From the IMG/VR virus record IMGVR_UViG_3300025647_000049, positions 1 through 49,433 of that record: a DNA stretch of 49,433 nucleotides; one strand, given 5' to 3'. Shown here one piece after another: positions 36,701 through 45,254 of this stretch. Position 1 is the first letter of the stretch. Each line of letters begins with the position of its first letter. The notes under the pieces are model-generated. The model worked only from the letters and a program-made list of their open reading frames with translations. It had not been told where the DNA came from and searched no databases. This DNA is from a virus. A program made the translations under genes and the position numbers.

Positions 36701-39700
36701 CACCAGTTACAGTGTATTCATTTTGATAAACACTATCTACATATAAAATTTCATTATAATTTTTGACATCTTTGTCAGGTTTAATATAAGATTCACTTAT
36801 AGTTGGATGCTCTCTACTATAATAAAGTTTTGTTGGTAAATCTTCGCTATAATTTAGGATTATAGAAGATCCTGTAGATACTACATTAAAATTAGTAGTA
36901 GATCCAGTAGAAACAAATTGATTTTTAAACTCATTATCAGTAAATATTTTATTATTAGTTCCGTTTAATACTAAATTATTCCCTTTGGTTACTTTTATTC
37001 TTGGATTTACATTACTTAATAAGAAATCAGTTCCCGATTTTCCAGTAAAATCAATCGTAGTGGGGGGATTTTTTACACTATCACTATAAGTTTCGCACAA
37101 TTTAAAAGTATTATCATTAACTTTAAATATAAAGTAATAACTTTGTTTAACCAACCCAGTTATTTGTCCCACTGATTGACTATATTGAACTTTATCACCA
37201 GTATTATAAGTATTTGTAGTGGTTGTTATTGTATTATTATCAGTATCTACTGAACTAATGGGAATGTTTGCATTATCATTGATTAATACGTAATCATCAC
37301 CAGAACTTACTGTAAGTAATATAGCTTGAGTAGATGTTCCAATACCTACATTAAGATTTGGTTGAACGGATAACTTAACTTTATCCCCATTAGACAATCC
37401 ATGAGCAGTTGAAACTGCAACAACAGAAGTTATCTTACTAACTTTACCAGTTACTTGAGCATAATTAGATTCAAGTAAGTAATCATCCTTATCGGATCCA
37501 TTTGTATGGAAAAATACTTCATTAAATGCAGCGGTGATACCTGTCTTAATTCCGATTAAGTTTTTGCCTCTATTCGTAGAATATACGGTTGTTGGCATAT
37601 CAAATGCATCAGCATCACTTCCATTAGTTGAAATTGAAACTGCATTACCAGAAGAAGGAACTGTAAAAGTAAGTTTTTGATTATTCTTAAATGAATGACC
37701 TTCTATAAAAATTGTTTGGGTTGGAATTTGACGTATTTCAGTAATTCCTCCATATGTTACTGAAACAGCAGTAGAAATGCCTGCGGTAGTTCCTAATCCA
37801 ACAGATTCAGTTGGATTGAAATATGCTTTATCATTAACTCTAGATTCAAAACTTTGAGTATTTGCAGAAATAGTAAATGAATCTGGAACAAATTCAATAA
37901 CGTCACCGGTAGAATAACCGACTCTACTTCCATGAACTCTCATTAAATTTCTATCTCTAGAAATGTTTAAAACTTGTAAAGTATCGGTTTTAATTTTTAC
38001 ACTACTTCCAACAGATACTGTTGGTGGTATAAATGCAACCGAAATTTCTGTAGATCCTATTCCAGACGAAACTGTTGAGGTATCTGTAAGAACTGATTTA
38101 TATGTCGTTATTCCTATCTGGAAAAGATTATTCAATGTTGATACTGTAGTAAATCCTGAAAGGATTACATAGTCATCATCCAATAAATCATGGCTTGGTG
38201 ATATAGTTACTTTTACTTGATTATCACTTAATCTTGTTACAACCGAATTTTCATATTCTTTTGTCTCAATATTTCTAAGATCGATAATTTGCTTACCTTC
38301 TAAATGAGAAACTCTTGCAATTGCACCAGATCCTTCTGTGCCAGAGTTATCAAAATCCAAACTATCATTTACTTTATAAGAATCACCCGAATTTATAATT
38401 TCAAAATCTGTTATTGATCCTTCAGAAACAGATTCAATTGATAATCTTTGATCTTTAACTTCTTTAGAACCAAATATAAAATCATAACTCGTATTATCAT
38501 CAAGTAATTTATATGGGAATGTATTTCTAATTAAATTTGAATTTATAAAATCAAATGATTGATTTAGTTTAAAATTATCTGAAACAACTTTTGAATTAAA
38601 AGTATCTCCAATAAAATAAGGGAATGCTGGATCTCCTACAACAGAATCAATAGTTGCATAGTAAGCATATACTCCTTCAGGAAATTCTGGAGTTTTTGCA
38701 AATCTTCCATTATGTTTATCCAAATCTCCAGAATTATCAAATTTATAATCTTCTATAAATGTCCCTGGGACAAAATCGTCTGAAGATGGTCTATCGATTA
38801 CATTAGCAACATTTGCATTAGAATAACCAGTTTCTAATCTTTTAGGTAAAGATTGCGTATTTGTAGGATCGGAGTATCCATATGGACCATATATTGGATT
38901 GCCATCATAAGACCATCCAATGATGGGAGAGTGACCAGATTCTTCAAAATAACTTGTTGAATAACCACAAACTGCATACTGAAGTTTATTTGGAGATTCT
39001 ATTAGGATTTCTTTTCCAAGTTTTTTTTGCAAATTAAATGTCAAATCTCTAATTTTTGGATTAAATTTTGCTCCAGTACCAGCAGATTTGATTAATACTG
39101 AAGTTGAAGTATTAGAATATCCAATACCAGCATTTACAACTCTAACTTCAGAAACTCTTCCATTAGATATTATAGCTCTTGCCTCTGCACCACTGCCCAT
39201 TCCAGACGAATCTGTAATTATAACATCCGGGACGGAATTATATTCCAATCCCCCATATTCCATTTGTATCGAATCTATTAGACCATTAATTACTATTGGT
39301 CTTACTCTACATTCTTTTCCGTTTTTAATCAAAATTGGAGGTTTACTCTCAAAATTTACAATAGAAGATCCATATCCAGTTCCTCCTTCATAAAGATACG
39401 CATCAATTATTTCACCTCTGACTTCGGTTGTTAAAGTTACTATTTGTCCTTCTTGACTTGTTGTTCCAAATCCTACAGGTTTATAATTTAAGAAAGCTGA
39501 AATATTAGGATATTTAAAATACTGATACCCACTACCAGATCCTCCAAAGTTTACATATTTACCTCTCTCAAAATTGGACCTGATGGTGCCACCTATGCCT
39601 GCATCAGCCAATCTAAAACTATTATTATCAATCTTTATAACATAATACTTATTGCTTGATGAAAGACCACTAATTGCGGAAGTTTCATATTCATAATTAA

Positions 39701-42635
39701 TGAGATCACCATGATTGAAATTATGATTAACAAATTTAATAGAATTTAAACTTTGCGATACTGCGGAAGGTTTTACTATTAATTTTCTATTTGTATAATT
39801 TCCACCATCGAGTATTCTTATTTCGGATATTGTATTTTTAGATGATGCTGTAGTAAATTTATGCACTCCTGCAGTGTTTATAGTGCTAAAACCTACAGTA
39901 TTGATGCCTGAAGAATAATCAGAATATTTTTTATATAATTGAATTGATGAATTATTTAATACTTTTGCAAAATATCTTTGATTATTTGTTAGTGTTGATA
40001 TTGGTAACTCTAATGGACCTGAAGTATTGATTCCTATAGGAAGATTGCCATTAGAATTGTAAATAATTTCCTCACCATTAGAGAAATTATGACTAGTTTG
40101 GAATGTTATTGTTTCTCCTACAGTATTGATTCCACCAAGATTGTTAGTTGTTCTTGCATCAAAAAATACTTCTCTAACTCTTTTAGTTAAAATAGGATCT
40201 ACAACTAAACCACTACCATTTCCACCAGTAACTCCAATAGAAATTACTTTATCAATATCAAATTCTTGAGTGTCTACATGTATTTTAGTGACCTTACCAG
40301 ACAAAACTGGTTGAACAAGTGCATTAACTGTACCACCTGCAGAAACTGAAATAACCGGAGGATTAATTACATCATATCCTTCTCCCCTATTAGAAACTTC
40401 GATTGATTTTAAAGGTCCAAAATAAATTTTATCTCTAGATTTATAATTAAAAATTTCTACACCATCAATTAACATTCCAGTAGGTCCGGGAATAGTATCA
40501 CTATTTTCACTATTATTAATATTTGATGGGAACTTTCTTAAAATCTTCTGTGCTCCTATGACAGAAGATTTTTGAGAATTTAGAGTAAATTTATGATTTC
40601 CGGATTCTGTTGGTACTTTAAATGTTTTAAAATTAGATTGTGTCCTAATAAAAGATCTTGAGGAATAAAGCCTCAATTGAGAATCATTTAAAACTTCTGC
40701 ATAATAAACGCCAGTATCTAAACCAACAATGGGATTTTCTGCAGAATAAAATATTTCATCTCCATTAGAAAATGGAAGTGTGTCATTAAAATTTATTATG
40801 CTATAACTACTGATACCAACTTTACCGTCAAATTTTGATGAAGAATTTGCAGAAATGGTAACAGAAGAAGATTTTATATTTACACCAATTTGATAAGATT
40901 TTGGTGTGGGAACATTAGTTACACCATCATCAGTGGATGGTAATGAATTTGATGCAACATAATAATATTCATTTCTATCATTATAAAGATTTTGAATATC
41001 GGATACAATAAAATCTACTTCTAATGGAGCAGATGTTGATTTGGAACCTGCTGTTCTTAAAACTCTCCTAACTTTATAATCTAAAGTATTATCAAAATTA
41101 CTGTACGCACTTTCAAGTACTATTGTGTTTCTAACACCATCCACAATCTCTATATTTTTTACTCTTGATTCAAATGATGTTCCCAATAATTTAATTTTAT
41201 CGCCAATTTTTAAACTGGATTCATCAACCTTACTTTTTAAAACTATTTTTGATCCGCCAGAAATAAATTTATCGACATCATAAGAAACACTTGTATTATA
41301 AATCCATGAATTTGCAAATATTTCTTTGTATATTTTATCGCTTGGATTATCAATTATCTCACCAAGGTTAGAAACAAAAATCTCATCACCTTCACTTACA
41401 TTTAGGGTATCAGAAATTTGAGTAAAATCTGATAATACCCCCAATAAAGAGATTTCAACTTTTTTACTTGTATCTCCATCTTCATATCCAAAATAAGATT
41501 CATCTGATCTTATGCTATCAGTTTCGGATATTGCACTGGAAATTCCCGAACATCCAAAAAACTGATTTATACTTTTATTAGTGTAAGTTATATTAGTATT
41601 AATACCCGAAATTATTTTACCAGACTCTTTAAATCCTATTGTAGAATCGACAGAAATAGTCGATGCTCCAACACCCACATCTTGTAAAACTTTTGTATTA
41701 GGAGTTACAACAAAAGTTCCTTGAACAGCACTGCCTTCCTCATATCCTACAAATAACTTTATTTTAAAATATTTTTTGCCATTTCTGGTAAAATTTTCTA
41801 CTGAAGAAACTGAAGCGTTTGTATTTAAATCAGATTGCTTAAATATTGTCTGACCGACCAAATTAATTGGATTTCCAGAAATAGATTCTGCAATTACAAT
41901 CTCTCTTCTTGAGAATTCAGCAGATGAAGACTTTATCAAAAAATCTTCAAGATTTACAATACTAGGTGTTACTCCATAAAGAACATTGAATAAAATTCGA
42001 AATGATTCATTTGTTCCTTTTGATTCATACAAATTTCTTGCGTGTTTTAAGAAATTGCCAACATTTACGTTTTCATTGAAATTGACGTTTTCTAATCCAG
42101 GAGCAAAAGTTGATTTTAATTTTTTATAAAATTCTTTTAAAAATAATGAACTTATATTTTGTACAGTAGAACCAGACTCATGTTCTGATGCTGATGATGT
42201 AGAAAATATAAGTTCTTCTTGATTTATTTCCTGATGATAATTTGTAATTCCACTAAAACCACGACCTAATTCACAACCAGTAAAAACATTTGTACCAATA
42301 CCAGTGTATGTAATTATTTCATCATTTATTTTTAATAAACCATATTTTTTTGGAAATCCTTTGGTACTAGTAACATAAATTTCATCTGCATCAATTGATG
42401 TAATACTAGTTGTAGTTGTACTATCAGTTATTACTTCTGGTATAAGATTGTCTAATTTCAAATACTGATCCAAATTTTCGGCAATATCTACCGGACCACC
42501 TTGATACTCCTGAGAAATATAATATTGCTTTAAAAATTCAACCGCTTTTGGACTTTCATCCAAAATATAACTAGGTAATTGGCTATCAATAATTTGTTGA
42601 ATCTTTATCCTAGATTCAAAACCTGTTTGTATCAT
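30696..42635 (-). CDS. giant baseplate-associated structural protein (gp7 position) with a YHYH-type domain
   Basis: One uninterrupted frame of 3979 codons between gp6 and gp8, where T4 has gp7 (1032 residues). The first 240 residues (ESRIKIQQIIDSQLPSYILDE..., FLKHARNLYESKGTNESFRILFNVLYG) look like a conserved wedge-type N-terminus. A YHYH-type domain lies at about 1220-1330 (GHSPIIGWSYDGNPIYGPYG ... VYAYYATID). The rest is beta-rich, with many G-x-G-Y and GIGTT motifs and two IGxEII...RG-like modules (about 85-143 and 3050-3135). It is AT-rich. Likely roles are baseplate wedge plus peripheral arms. Homology to T4 gp7 itself is uncertain. Confidence 0.82.
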   Translation of the reverse strand: MIQTGFESRIKIQQIIDSQLPSYILDESPKAVEFLKQYYISQEYQGGPVDIAENLDQYLKLDNLIPEVITDSTTTTSITSIDADEIYVTSTKGFPKKYGLLKINDEIITYTGIGTNVFTGCELGRGFSGITNYHQEINQEELIFSTSSASEHESGSTVQNISSLFLKEFYKKLKSTFAPGLENVNFNENVNVGNFLKHARNLYESKGTNESFRILFNVLYGVTPSIVNLEDFLIKSSSAEFSRREIVIAESISGNPINLVGQTIFKQSDLNTNASVSSVENFTRNGKKYFKIKLFVGYEEGSAVQGTFVVTPNTKVLQDVGVGASTISVDSTIGFKESGKIISGINTNITYTNKSINQFFGCSGISSAISETDSIRSDESYFGYEDGDTSKKVEISLLGVLSDFTQISDTLNVSEGDEIFVSNLGEIIDNPSDKIYKEIFANSWIYNTSVSYDVDKFISGGSKIVLKSKVDESSLKIGDKIKLLGTSFESRVKNIEIVDGVRNTIVLESAYSNFDNTLDYKVRRVLRTAGSKSTSAPLEVDFIVSDIQNLYNDRNEYYYVASNSLPSTDDGVTNVPTPKSYQIGVNIKSSSVTISANSSSKFDGKVGISSYSIINFNDTLPFSNGDEIFYSAENPIVGLDTGVYYAEVLNDSQLRLYSSRSFIRTQSNFKTFKVPTESGNHKFTLNSQKSSVIGAQKILRKFPSNINNSENSDTIPGPTGMLIDGVEIFNYKSRDKIYFGPLKSIEVSNRGEGYDVINPPVISVSAGGTVNALVQPVLSGKVTKIHVDTQEFDIDKVISIGVTGGNGSGLVVDPILTKRVREVFFDARTTNNLGGINTVGETITFQTSHNFSNGEEIIYNSNGNLPIGINTSGPLELPISTLTNNQRYFAKVLNNSSIQLYKKYSDYSSGINTVGFSTINTAGVHKFTTASSKNTISEIRILDGGNYTNRKLIVKPSAVSQSLNSIKFVNHNFNHGDLINYEYETSAISGLSSSNKYYVIKIDNNSFRLADAGIGGTIRSNFERGKYVNFGGSGSGYQYFKYPNISAFLNYKPVGFGTTSQEGQIVTLTTEVRGEIIDAYLYEGGTGYGSSIVNFESKPPILIKNGKECRVRPIVINGLIDSIQMEYGGLEYNSVPDVIITDSSGMGSGAEARAIISNGRVSEVRVVNAGIGYSNTSTSVLIKSAGTGAKFNPKIRDLTFNLQKKLGKEILIESPNKLQYAVCGYSTSYFEESGHSPIIGWSYDGNPIYGPYGYSDPTNTQSLPKRLETGYSNANVANVIDRPSSDDFVPGTFIEDYKFDNSGDLDKHNGRFAKTPEFPEGVYAYYATIDSVVGDPAFPYFIGDTFNSKVVSDNFKLNQSFDFINSNLIRNTFPYKLLDDNTSYDFIFGSKEVKDQRLSIESVSEGSITDFEIINSGDSYKVNDSLDFDNSGTEGSGAIARVSHLEGKQIIDLRNIETKEYENSVVTRLSDNQVKVTISPSHDLLDDDYVILSGFTTVSTLNNLFQIGITTYKSVLTDTSTVSSGIGSTEISVAFIPPTVSVGSSVKIKTDTLQVLNISRDRNLMRVHGSRVGYSTGDVIEFVPDSFTISANTQSFESRVNDKAYFNPTESVGLGTTAGISTAVSVTYGGITEIRQIPTQTIFIEGHSFKNNQKLTFTVPSSGNAVSISTNGSDADAFDMPTTVYSTNRGKNLIGIKTGITAAFNEVFFHTNGSDKDDYLLESNYAQVTGKVSKITSVVAVSTAHGLSNGDKVKLSVQPNLNVGIGTSTQAILLTVSSGDDYVLINDNANIPISSVDTDNNTITTTTNTYNTGDKVQYSQSVGQITGLVKQSYYFIFKVNDNTFKLCETYSDSVKNPPTTIDFTGKSGTDFLLSNVNPRIKVTKGNNLVLNGTNNKIFTDNEFKNQFVSTGSTTNFNVVSTGSSIILNYSEDLPTKLYYSREHPTISESYIKPDKDVKNYNEILYVDSVYQNEYTVTGVGETTFTINLTEKPERSFYQKTDCNILKYETTSKTASGGISDIKILSSGSGYKKLPVISNVTTSLGKDAVIIPKARNVGIIKETRIINENFEYPSDKTLRPKALISTLIRVKDNNTVGIISVTDGGSNYVSPPSIILVDSVSKNKISKGVFECKLLGSSIGSIETIIEPKGLPDNEIEVYTTNNTNGISIERVESNSSTTFTCHITTPSLGFTVFPFKVDDNVFIEGIIKNSNNGSGFNSEDYDFNFLRVSAVDESATPNNTITIDISGISTSTNTGIANTITDSLATVTNSNVYPSITLVKKKSNFIIDEKIITNNLERDLIVTESNANFIKVKGRYKLTSGDILTGKDSQSVATVSSIDSTLNNGEFKINYSINKSDGWSNNIGKLNEDVQVTSDNDYYQNLSYTVKSPITYQDLITPVNSMLHTSGMKNFADVGITSVTTNVGVDTSEMIVSQLYNILDEQRVDSIRQFDYVRDYEILSDSSKFIEFKERKLTDYINVTSDLVKTIDDISDQFSSLDDNPDEFVNIFNINDFDTYTNLLFRIESLDDSELQLTELTLLRSGSTNVLVQRGGIINDKSDMSLDYGRFVVETEITNESYLRFYPNDPYNVDYDIRLLGSKFTSDSVGVATTTIGFVNLIDSTKLVSATQTTDLVSVDAENVKSLYANIQVINTSTNDMNFVELYLTHDDTNTFLAESFFDAEGSSITKQSIGSFDSNINSGICSITYTNDTSSSVRLRSKIIGIGTTSADIGVGTYKFGAVGQPDDSVRSAIYQSNYSVGIGTTNVVGLDSSLFNAVKSIVQVSCGSTKALHQVMALHDGNFVYAQQSAFISVDSNLPNTDYEEYDNTLGIGTFGVEYSGEQFVLEFHPDTEFVDAEIKVLSFNQCFYSNVDENIPVGLQNGNSLDYMDTKHYNAHNGDRVNSTSFELTNNGTPIFAKTFNPNDSGILNTSTGKFTIKNHFFRNNEELIYTPGSSFVGVGSTPMQYYNSTAGITSTLPSSVFAVVESNDVFQISTTRSGTPVTFVGVGTGNLHKFEMSKKNEKVVISIDNLIQYPLLFTPTKYSLNENIDNGNIGISTTRTIFSLSGISSIAANDILRVDDEYMKVINVGFGTTTVGPITGVGTTALVEVSRGFVGSSATSHSNITGVATVYKGSYNIVDNKIFFTSPPRGKDGEERDFSNLELPTSKFDGRVYFRSSYESNEIFDDISHEFSGIGRTFALTVGGANTAGIGTTESQRSGLLLINGIFQSPTTLNNPNGNFEIISNNAGISSVVFTGIRSATDSSFIVTSDYDVNLNEIPRGGIIISLGSTGGVGYAPLAGASVTTTFASTGVIGPIGIGTTDNLGSGYNNIGLVTVTAYDPTGAGSGANISATVGAGGTLSFDTLDGGSDYSTQTKIFVSEPTYENLNIKGISRLDGTTDTGIGLQMSVEVGGASTTVGIGSTYAKIQTFKITRPGYSFRKGDKFTLVGLVTDSRLSSPLEEFTLEVLDTYQDSFAFWRFGDLDYVDNIKNYQDGVRTRFPLTYRDGVLLSFEVDKLLSEEVNFANLLLVFVNGILQEPGESYEFNGGTSFRFKTAPKLEDQIDIFFYKGTNGVDIKDVSNRKPILELGDELQILGSSLNMEGQDERLTLNITNSDRVQTNLYSGQGLDEINYRPVNIIKQKSDKVISGEKIYKTRDSLEAYIYPTAKIIGNVSSSETNSIFVDNAKFFDTNVAVAGTFDAMIVGGLPNPVTASATATVNSEGEVTGFTISGGSGYVSVPTVSISAPPEIAVGVGTTATATATLSNGSVNAISITNPGLGYTIAPKVLISSPDIILDNITDLEGDETRGYSGLVTSITPVTVGGDPAIQLSLLKTSLGSLNELATIGTPIYVFNTRIGSGVTAMDTLGIHTVGIGTTFADNVYHLTNIDTSTFSGQNLAIVKCKVQVNTGLTSIGDNDNPVGEFSWGELRNTGGFGRSSSISIGVTGLTIDAGLTTFPVIQRRGSIYGIRDTGALKKQL

Positions 42636-42636
42636 A

Positions 42637-44529
42637 TTACTCTCTTATTAATTTCCCGTTTGAATAACTTGATGTGTAAAAATCTCTAACAAAAACTGTT
42701 CCAGATATTTCATCACCTGATGCAATGACATCTCTGACCATATTTATTTGACTTTTTGATATATTAAAACTGAGATATAAATCTTTCAAACCAACAACAT
42801 CATTTGATTCTGGAACGGCCTGAACTTCAATAATATTATCAGGTAAAGATGTTGAAGTAATGATTACTGTTTCTAATAAAATTTCTCCTTTTTCATAATC
42901 CACCGTACCGGCATTTTTTACAATTATTCTATTTCTGCCAGTTTCTTTTATTAGTTTAACTATGGATAGTATTCCTGTTTTTTTGTCCTCATTTGGAGTA
43001 TCCGTCAAGTATACTGTATCAGATTCTCCAATTATTTTAAATCCCGTTGATTTAATATTATAACCATCTTCATTAACATGAAACTTATTTCCAAAACATA
43101 ACTCATACTGTGTAGATTGATTAACAGCAGCTTTTAAATCTCTTCTTATTTTTACCTTTGTAATATTTGAAGTGATGGCATTATCTGTATTATCAATAAC
43201 CTGTAACAATTTGCTATATTTGAATCTACCACCAAACTTGTTTAGATCAATAGATTTGGAATATGAATTAAGAGAATTTGTAATTCTTGTTTTTAAATCA
43301 TCAACCTTAGAAGTTTTTGAATAATCAAAATATATTGATGATTCTATTTCAACATAAAGAACTTTAAGATCGACTAACTTTTGATTAATACCAGAAACTC
43401 CATATTGTTTTAATTTTGATAGTATTTGATTCTTTGAAAAATCCGAAACAAAAGATCCATTTTTTGGTTTAATACTAATTGTTACTGATCCAAATTCGGG
43501 TGGATCAAGTTCCTCTCCACCAATTACCGATACTGATTCAGTTTCTGGATAGATCTGTTTTATAATTGCTTCGTAATCCCTTGCTGTAACCGCCCTGTAC
43601 TGTGCCGAATAGATTCTAGGGGCATAATACTTAATAGAGTCTAAAGTCTCGGCATTGGACCCACTCTGTGCCTTTAAAACAGTTGTTATAGTAGGATTGC
43701 CGGGGTTCTTTGGATTCGATTGTTGGTCAATAATACTTCCCGCAAAAGAAAATATTGATGGACCATTACCATCAATACCATCAGTAACAATGTATTCTAC
43801 TGTAATAGTAGATTCATTTTCCAATTTCTTTCCAATAAATCCATCACCGAATAATAATTCGTATTTTTCATCCTGAATTTCTTGAATTAAGAAGATTCTT
43901 GATTCAGAATTGACATTAATAATATTATCAACTAAAGTATACTCAACTCCTTTTCCAGTTTCTTGAGTACCTTTGATGTATACTCTTATAGTTGAAGTAT
44001 CAACATAAGAATTGTCTAAAATAAATTTTTGGTTAAGTGAAGTGTCTACTGTAAATGTTCTTCTTAAAAATGTTCCTTGATATACAGTCACATTTTTAAA
44101 TGATGCAGTACCACCACTTACAGTAGTGGAAATATTTTCTGGTGTTGCAAAAGTATATGATGTATCATCATCTCTACCTATACACACCAAACCCGCTTCT
44201 AAGGTAACTGTATTAATATCTCCAAGGTTTTCTATATCAAATGATATCTCTGCTGTTGCTGCAGTTCTAGAGCGAGGTACATAACCAATATTTCTGGCAA
44301 GTGATATAACATTTTCACGAAGTGTTGCCGAATCCAAAAAGGATTCATTAACAATCATGTTTGAATTAAATGCTGTAATATAAGTATTATATGCTAATGT
44401 ATCAATCAGCGTCGAAAAATTAGATCCTTCAAAGTCAAAATCCGTAAATGTAGAGTTTGCACGAAGATAATCCTTGATGGATGTTTTTATCTGATCAAAA
44501 TCTAGATTAGTAAACTTAGTAAAAGGCAT
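42637..44529 (-). CDS. gp6: gp6 baseplate wedge protein
   Basis: A 630-residue protein (T4 gp6 is 660) of the baseplate J-like family, which forms the wedge ring. Typical segments are FTNLDFDQIKTSIKDYLRAN at the N-terminus, LIDTLAYNTYITAFNSNMIVNESFLDSATLRENVISLARNIGY-type sequence at about 46-90, and the central AQYRAVTARDYEAIIKQIYP. It follows gp25 by four bases and precedes the giant protein by one. Confidence 0.95.
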   Translation of the reverse strand: MPFTKFTNLDFDQIKTSIKDYLRANSTFTDFDFEGSNFSTLIDTLAYNTYITAFNSNMIVNESFLDSATLRENVISLARNIGYVPRSRTAATAEISFDIENLGDINTVTLEAGLVCIGRDDDTSYTFATPENISTTVSGGTASFKNVTVYQGTFLRRTFTVDTSLNQKFILDNSYVDTSTIRVYIKGTQETGKGVEYTLVDNIINVNSESRIFLIQEIQDEKYELLFGDGFIGKKLENESTITVEYIVTDGIDGNGPSIFSFAGSIIDQQSNPKNPGNPTITTVLKAQSGSNAETLDSIKYYAPRIYSAQYRAVTARDYEAIIKQIYPETESVSVIGGEELDPPEFGSVTISIKPKNGSFVSDFSKNQILSKLKQYGVSGINQKLVDLKVLYVEIESSIYFDYSKTSKVDDLKTRITNSLNSYSKSIDLNKFGGRFKYSKLLQVIDNTDNAITSNITKVKIRRDLKAAVNQSTQYELCFGNKFHVNEDGYNIKSTGFKIIGESDTVYLTDTPNEDKKTGILSIVKLIKETGRNRIIVKNAGTVDYEKGEILLETVIITSTSLPDNIIEVQAVPESNDVVGLKDLYLSFNISKSQINMVRDVIASGDEISGTVFVRDFYTSSYSNGKLIRE

Positions 44530-44533
44530 ATTA

Positions 44534-44935
44534 TTATCTTGTTGCCTCTAATAGAAATGTATATTCTTGAGTCGGAAACTCTTGACCAATAATATCAAAC
44601 ACTACTGTAACATCAAATGTATTTTCATCCGCATTTGGATTTACAAATACTTGAAGATTATCAACTCTTGGTTCAAAGTTTTCTATTGCAACCTGAATTT
44701 GATCCTGAATAACAGAAGCAGTACCAAAATCCACAAAATCGAATAAACTACTTCTTACATCAGATCCAAAAATTGAATTAAAAAACTTTTCTGTGGGTAT
44801 TGTTTGGACAATATTTCTTACAGATCTACGAATCGCATTCTCATTTTTTAATATTTGTAGATCTTTTGTCACAGGATGAGGCTCAAAAGACAAATTAATG
44901 TCTTTAAAAACCCTTGATATCCTTTTTATTGCCAT
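44534..44935 (-). CDS. gp25: gp25 baseplate wedge protein
   Basis: A 133-residue protein (T4 gp25 is 132) of the GPW/gp25 family, part of the inner baseplate that nucleates sheath assembly. The conserved EPR motif is present in IENFEPRVDNLQVFVNP. It is the first gene of the baseplate operon and follows a perfect late promoter. Confidence 0.95.
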   Translation of the reverse strand: MAIKRISRVFKDINLSFEPHPVTKDLQILKNENAIRRSVRNIVQTIPTEKFFNSIFGSDVRSSLFDFVDFGTASVIQDQIQVAIENFEPRVDNLQVFVNPNADENTFDVTVVFDIIGQEFPTQEYTFLLEATR

Positions 44936-44954
44936 TGATCATGAGATTTTTATT

Positions 44955-44962
44955 TATTTATA
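44955..44962 (-). promoter_or_regulatory. late promoter of gp25 and the baseplate operon (TATAAATA)
   Basis: A perfect late consensus 19 nt upstream of the gp25 ATG. It should drive gp25, gp6 and probably the 12-kb gene. Confidence 0.85.
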
Positions 44963-44975
44963 CCCCTACAATCAA

Positions 44976-45197
44976 TCATTCATGCCATCTTTCAACAAAA
45001 TCATCAAATCCATTAGACCCTCCACATGGTCTTGAGAGACGATCCTCTGGAATATGATACTTACTATCTAAATCATCGTGCATAACTTCTTGTAATACTC
45101 TTTTTTCAGATAGTGAATTATAATCTGTGATCAATTTTGTGGTTCCCCACATCTCTTTCATGTATTTTTTGTCTCTATCGACTGATGAATTCGACAT
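44976..45197 (-). CDS. small hypothetical protein upstream of gp25
   Basis: A 73-residue charged protein (MSNSSVDRDKKYMKEMWGTT..., ending DDFVERWHE) with no recognised domain. An AGGAG ribosome-binding site lies 6 nt before the ATG. Its leader carries a late-promoter-like motif and hairpins, so it is probably a separate late unit just before the baseplate operon. Confidence 0.7.
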   Translation of the reverse strand: MSNSSVDRDKKYMKEMWGTTKLITDYNSLSEKRVLQEVMHDDLDSKYHIPEDRLSRPCGGSNGFDDFVERWHE

Positions 45198-45206
45198 TTT
45201 TAGCTC

Positions 45207-45253
45207 CTGATTCGTGAAAATCAGAACTTTTAGAGGGGTTGCTATCCCTAAAG
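45207..45253 (-). promoter_or_regulatory. structured leader of the 73-codon gene
   Basis: Two inverted repeats lie in the leader: CTGATT/AATCAG (45207-45224, loop of 6), whose 3' arm runs into the AGGAG ribosome-binding site, and an imperfect one at 45227-45253 (CTTT-TAG-GGG against CCC-TA-AAG). It may modulate translation start. Confidence 0.4.
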
Positions 45254-45254
45254 A

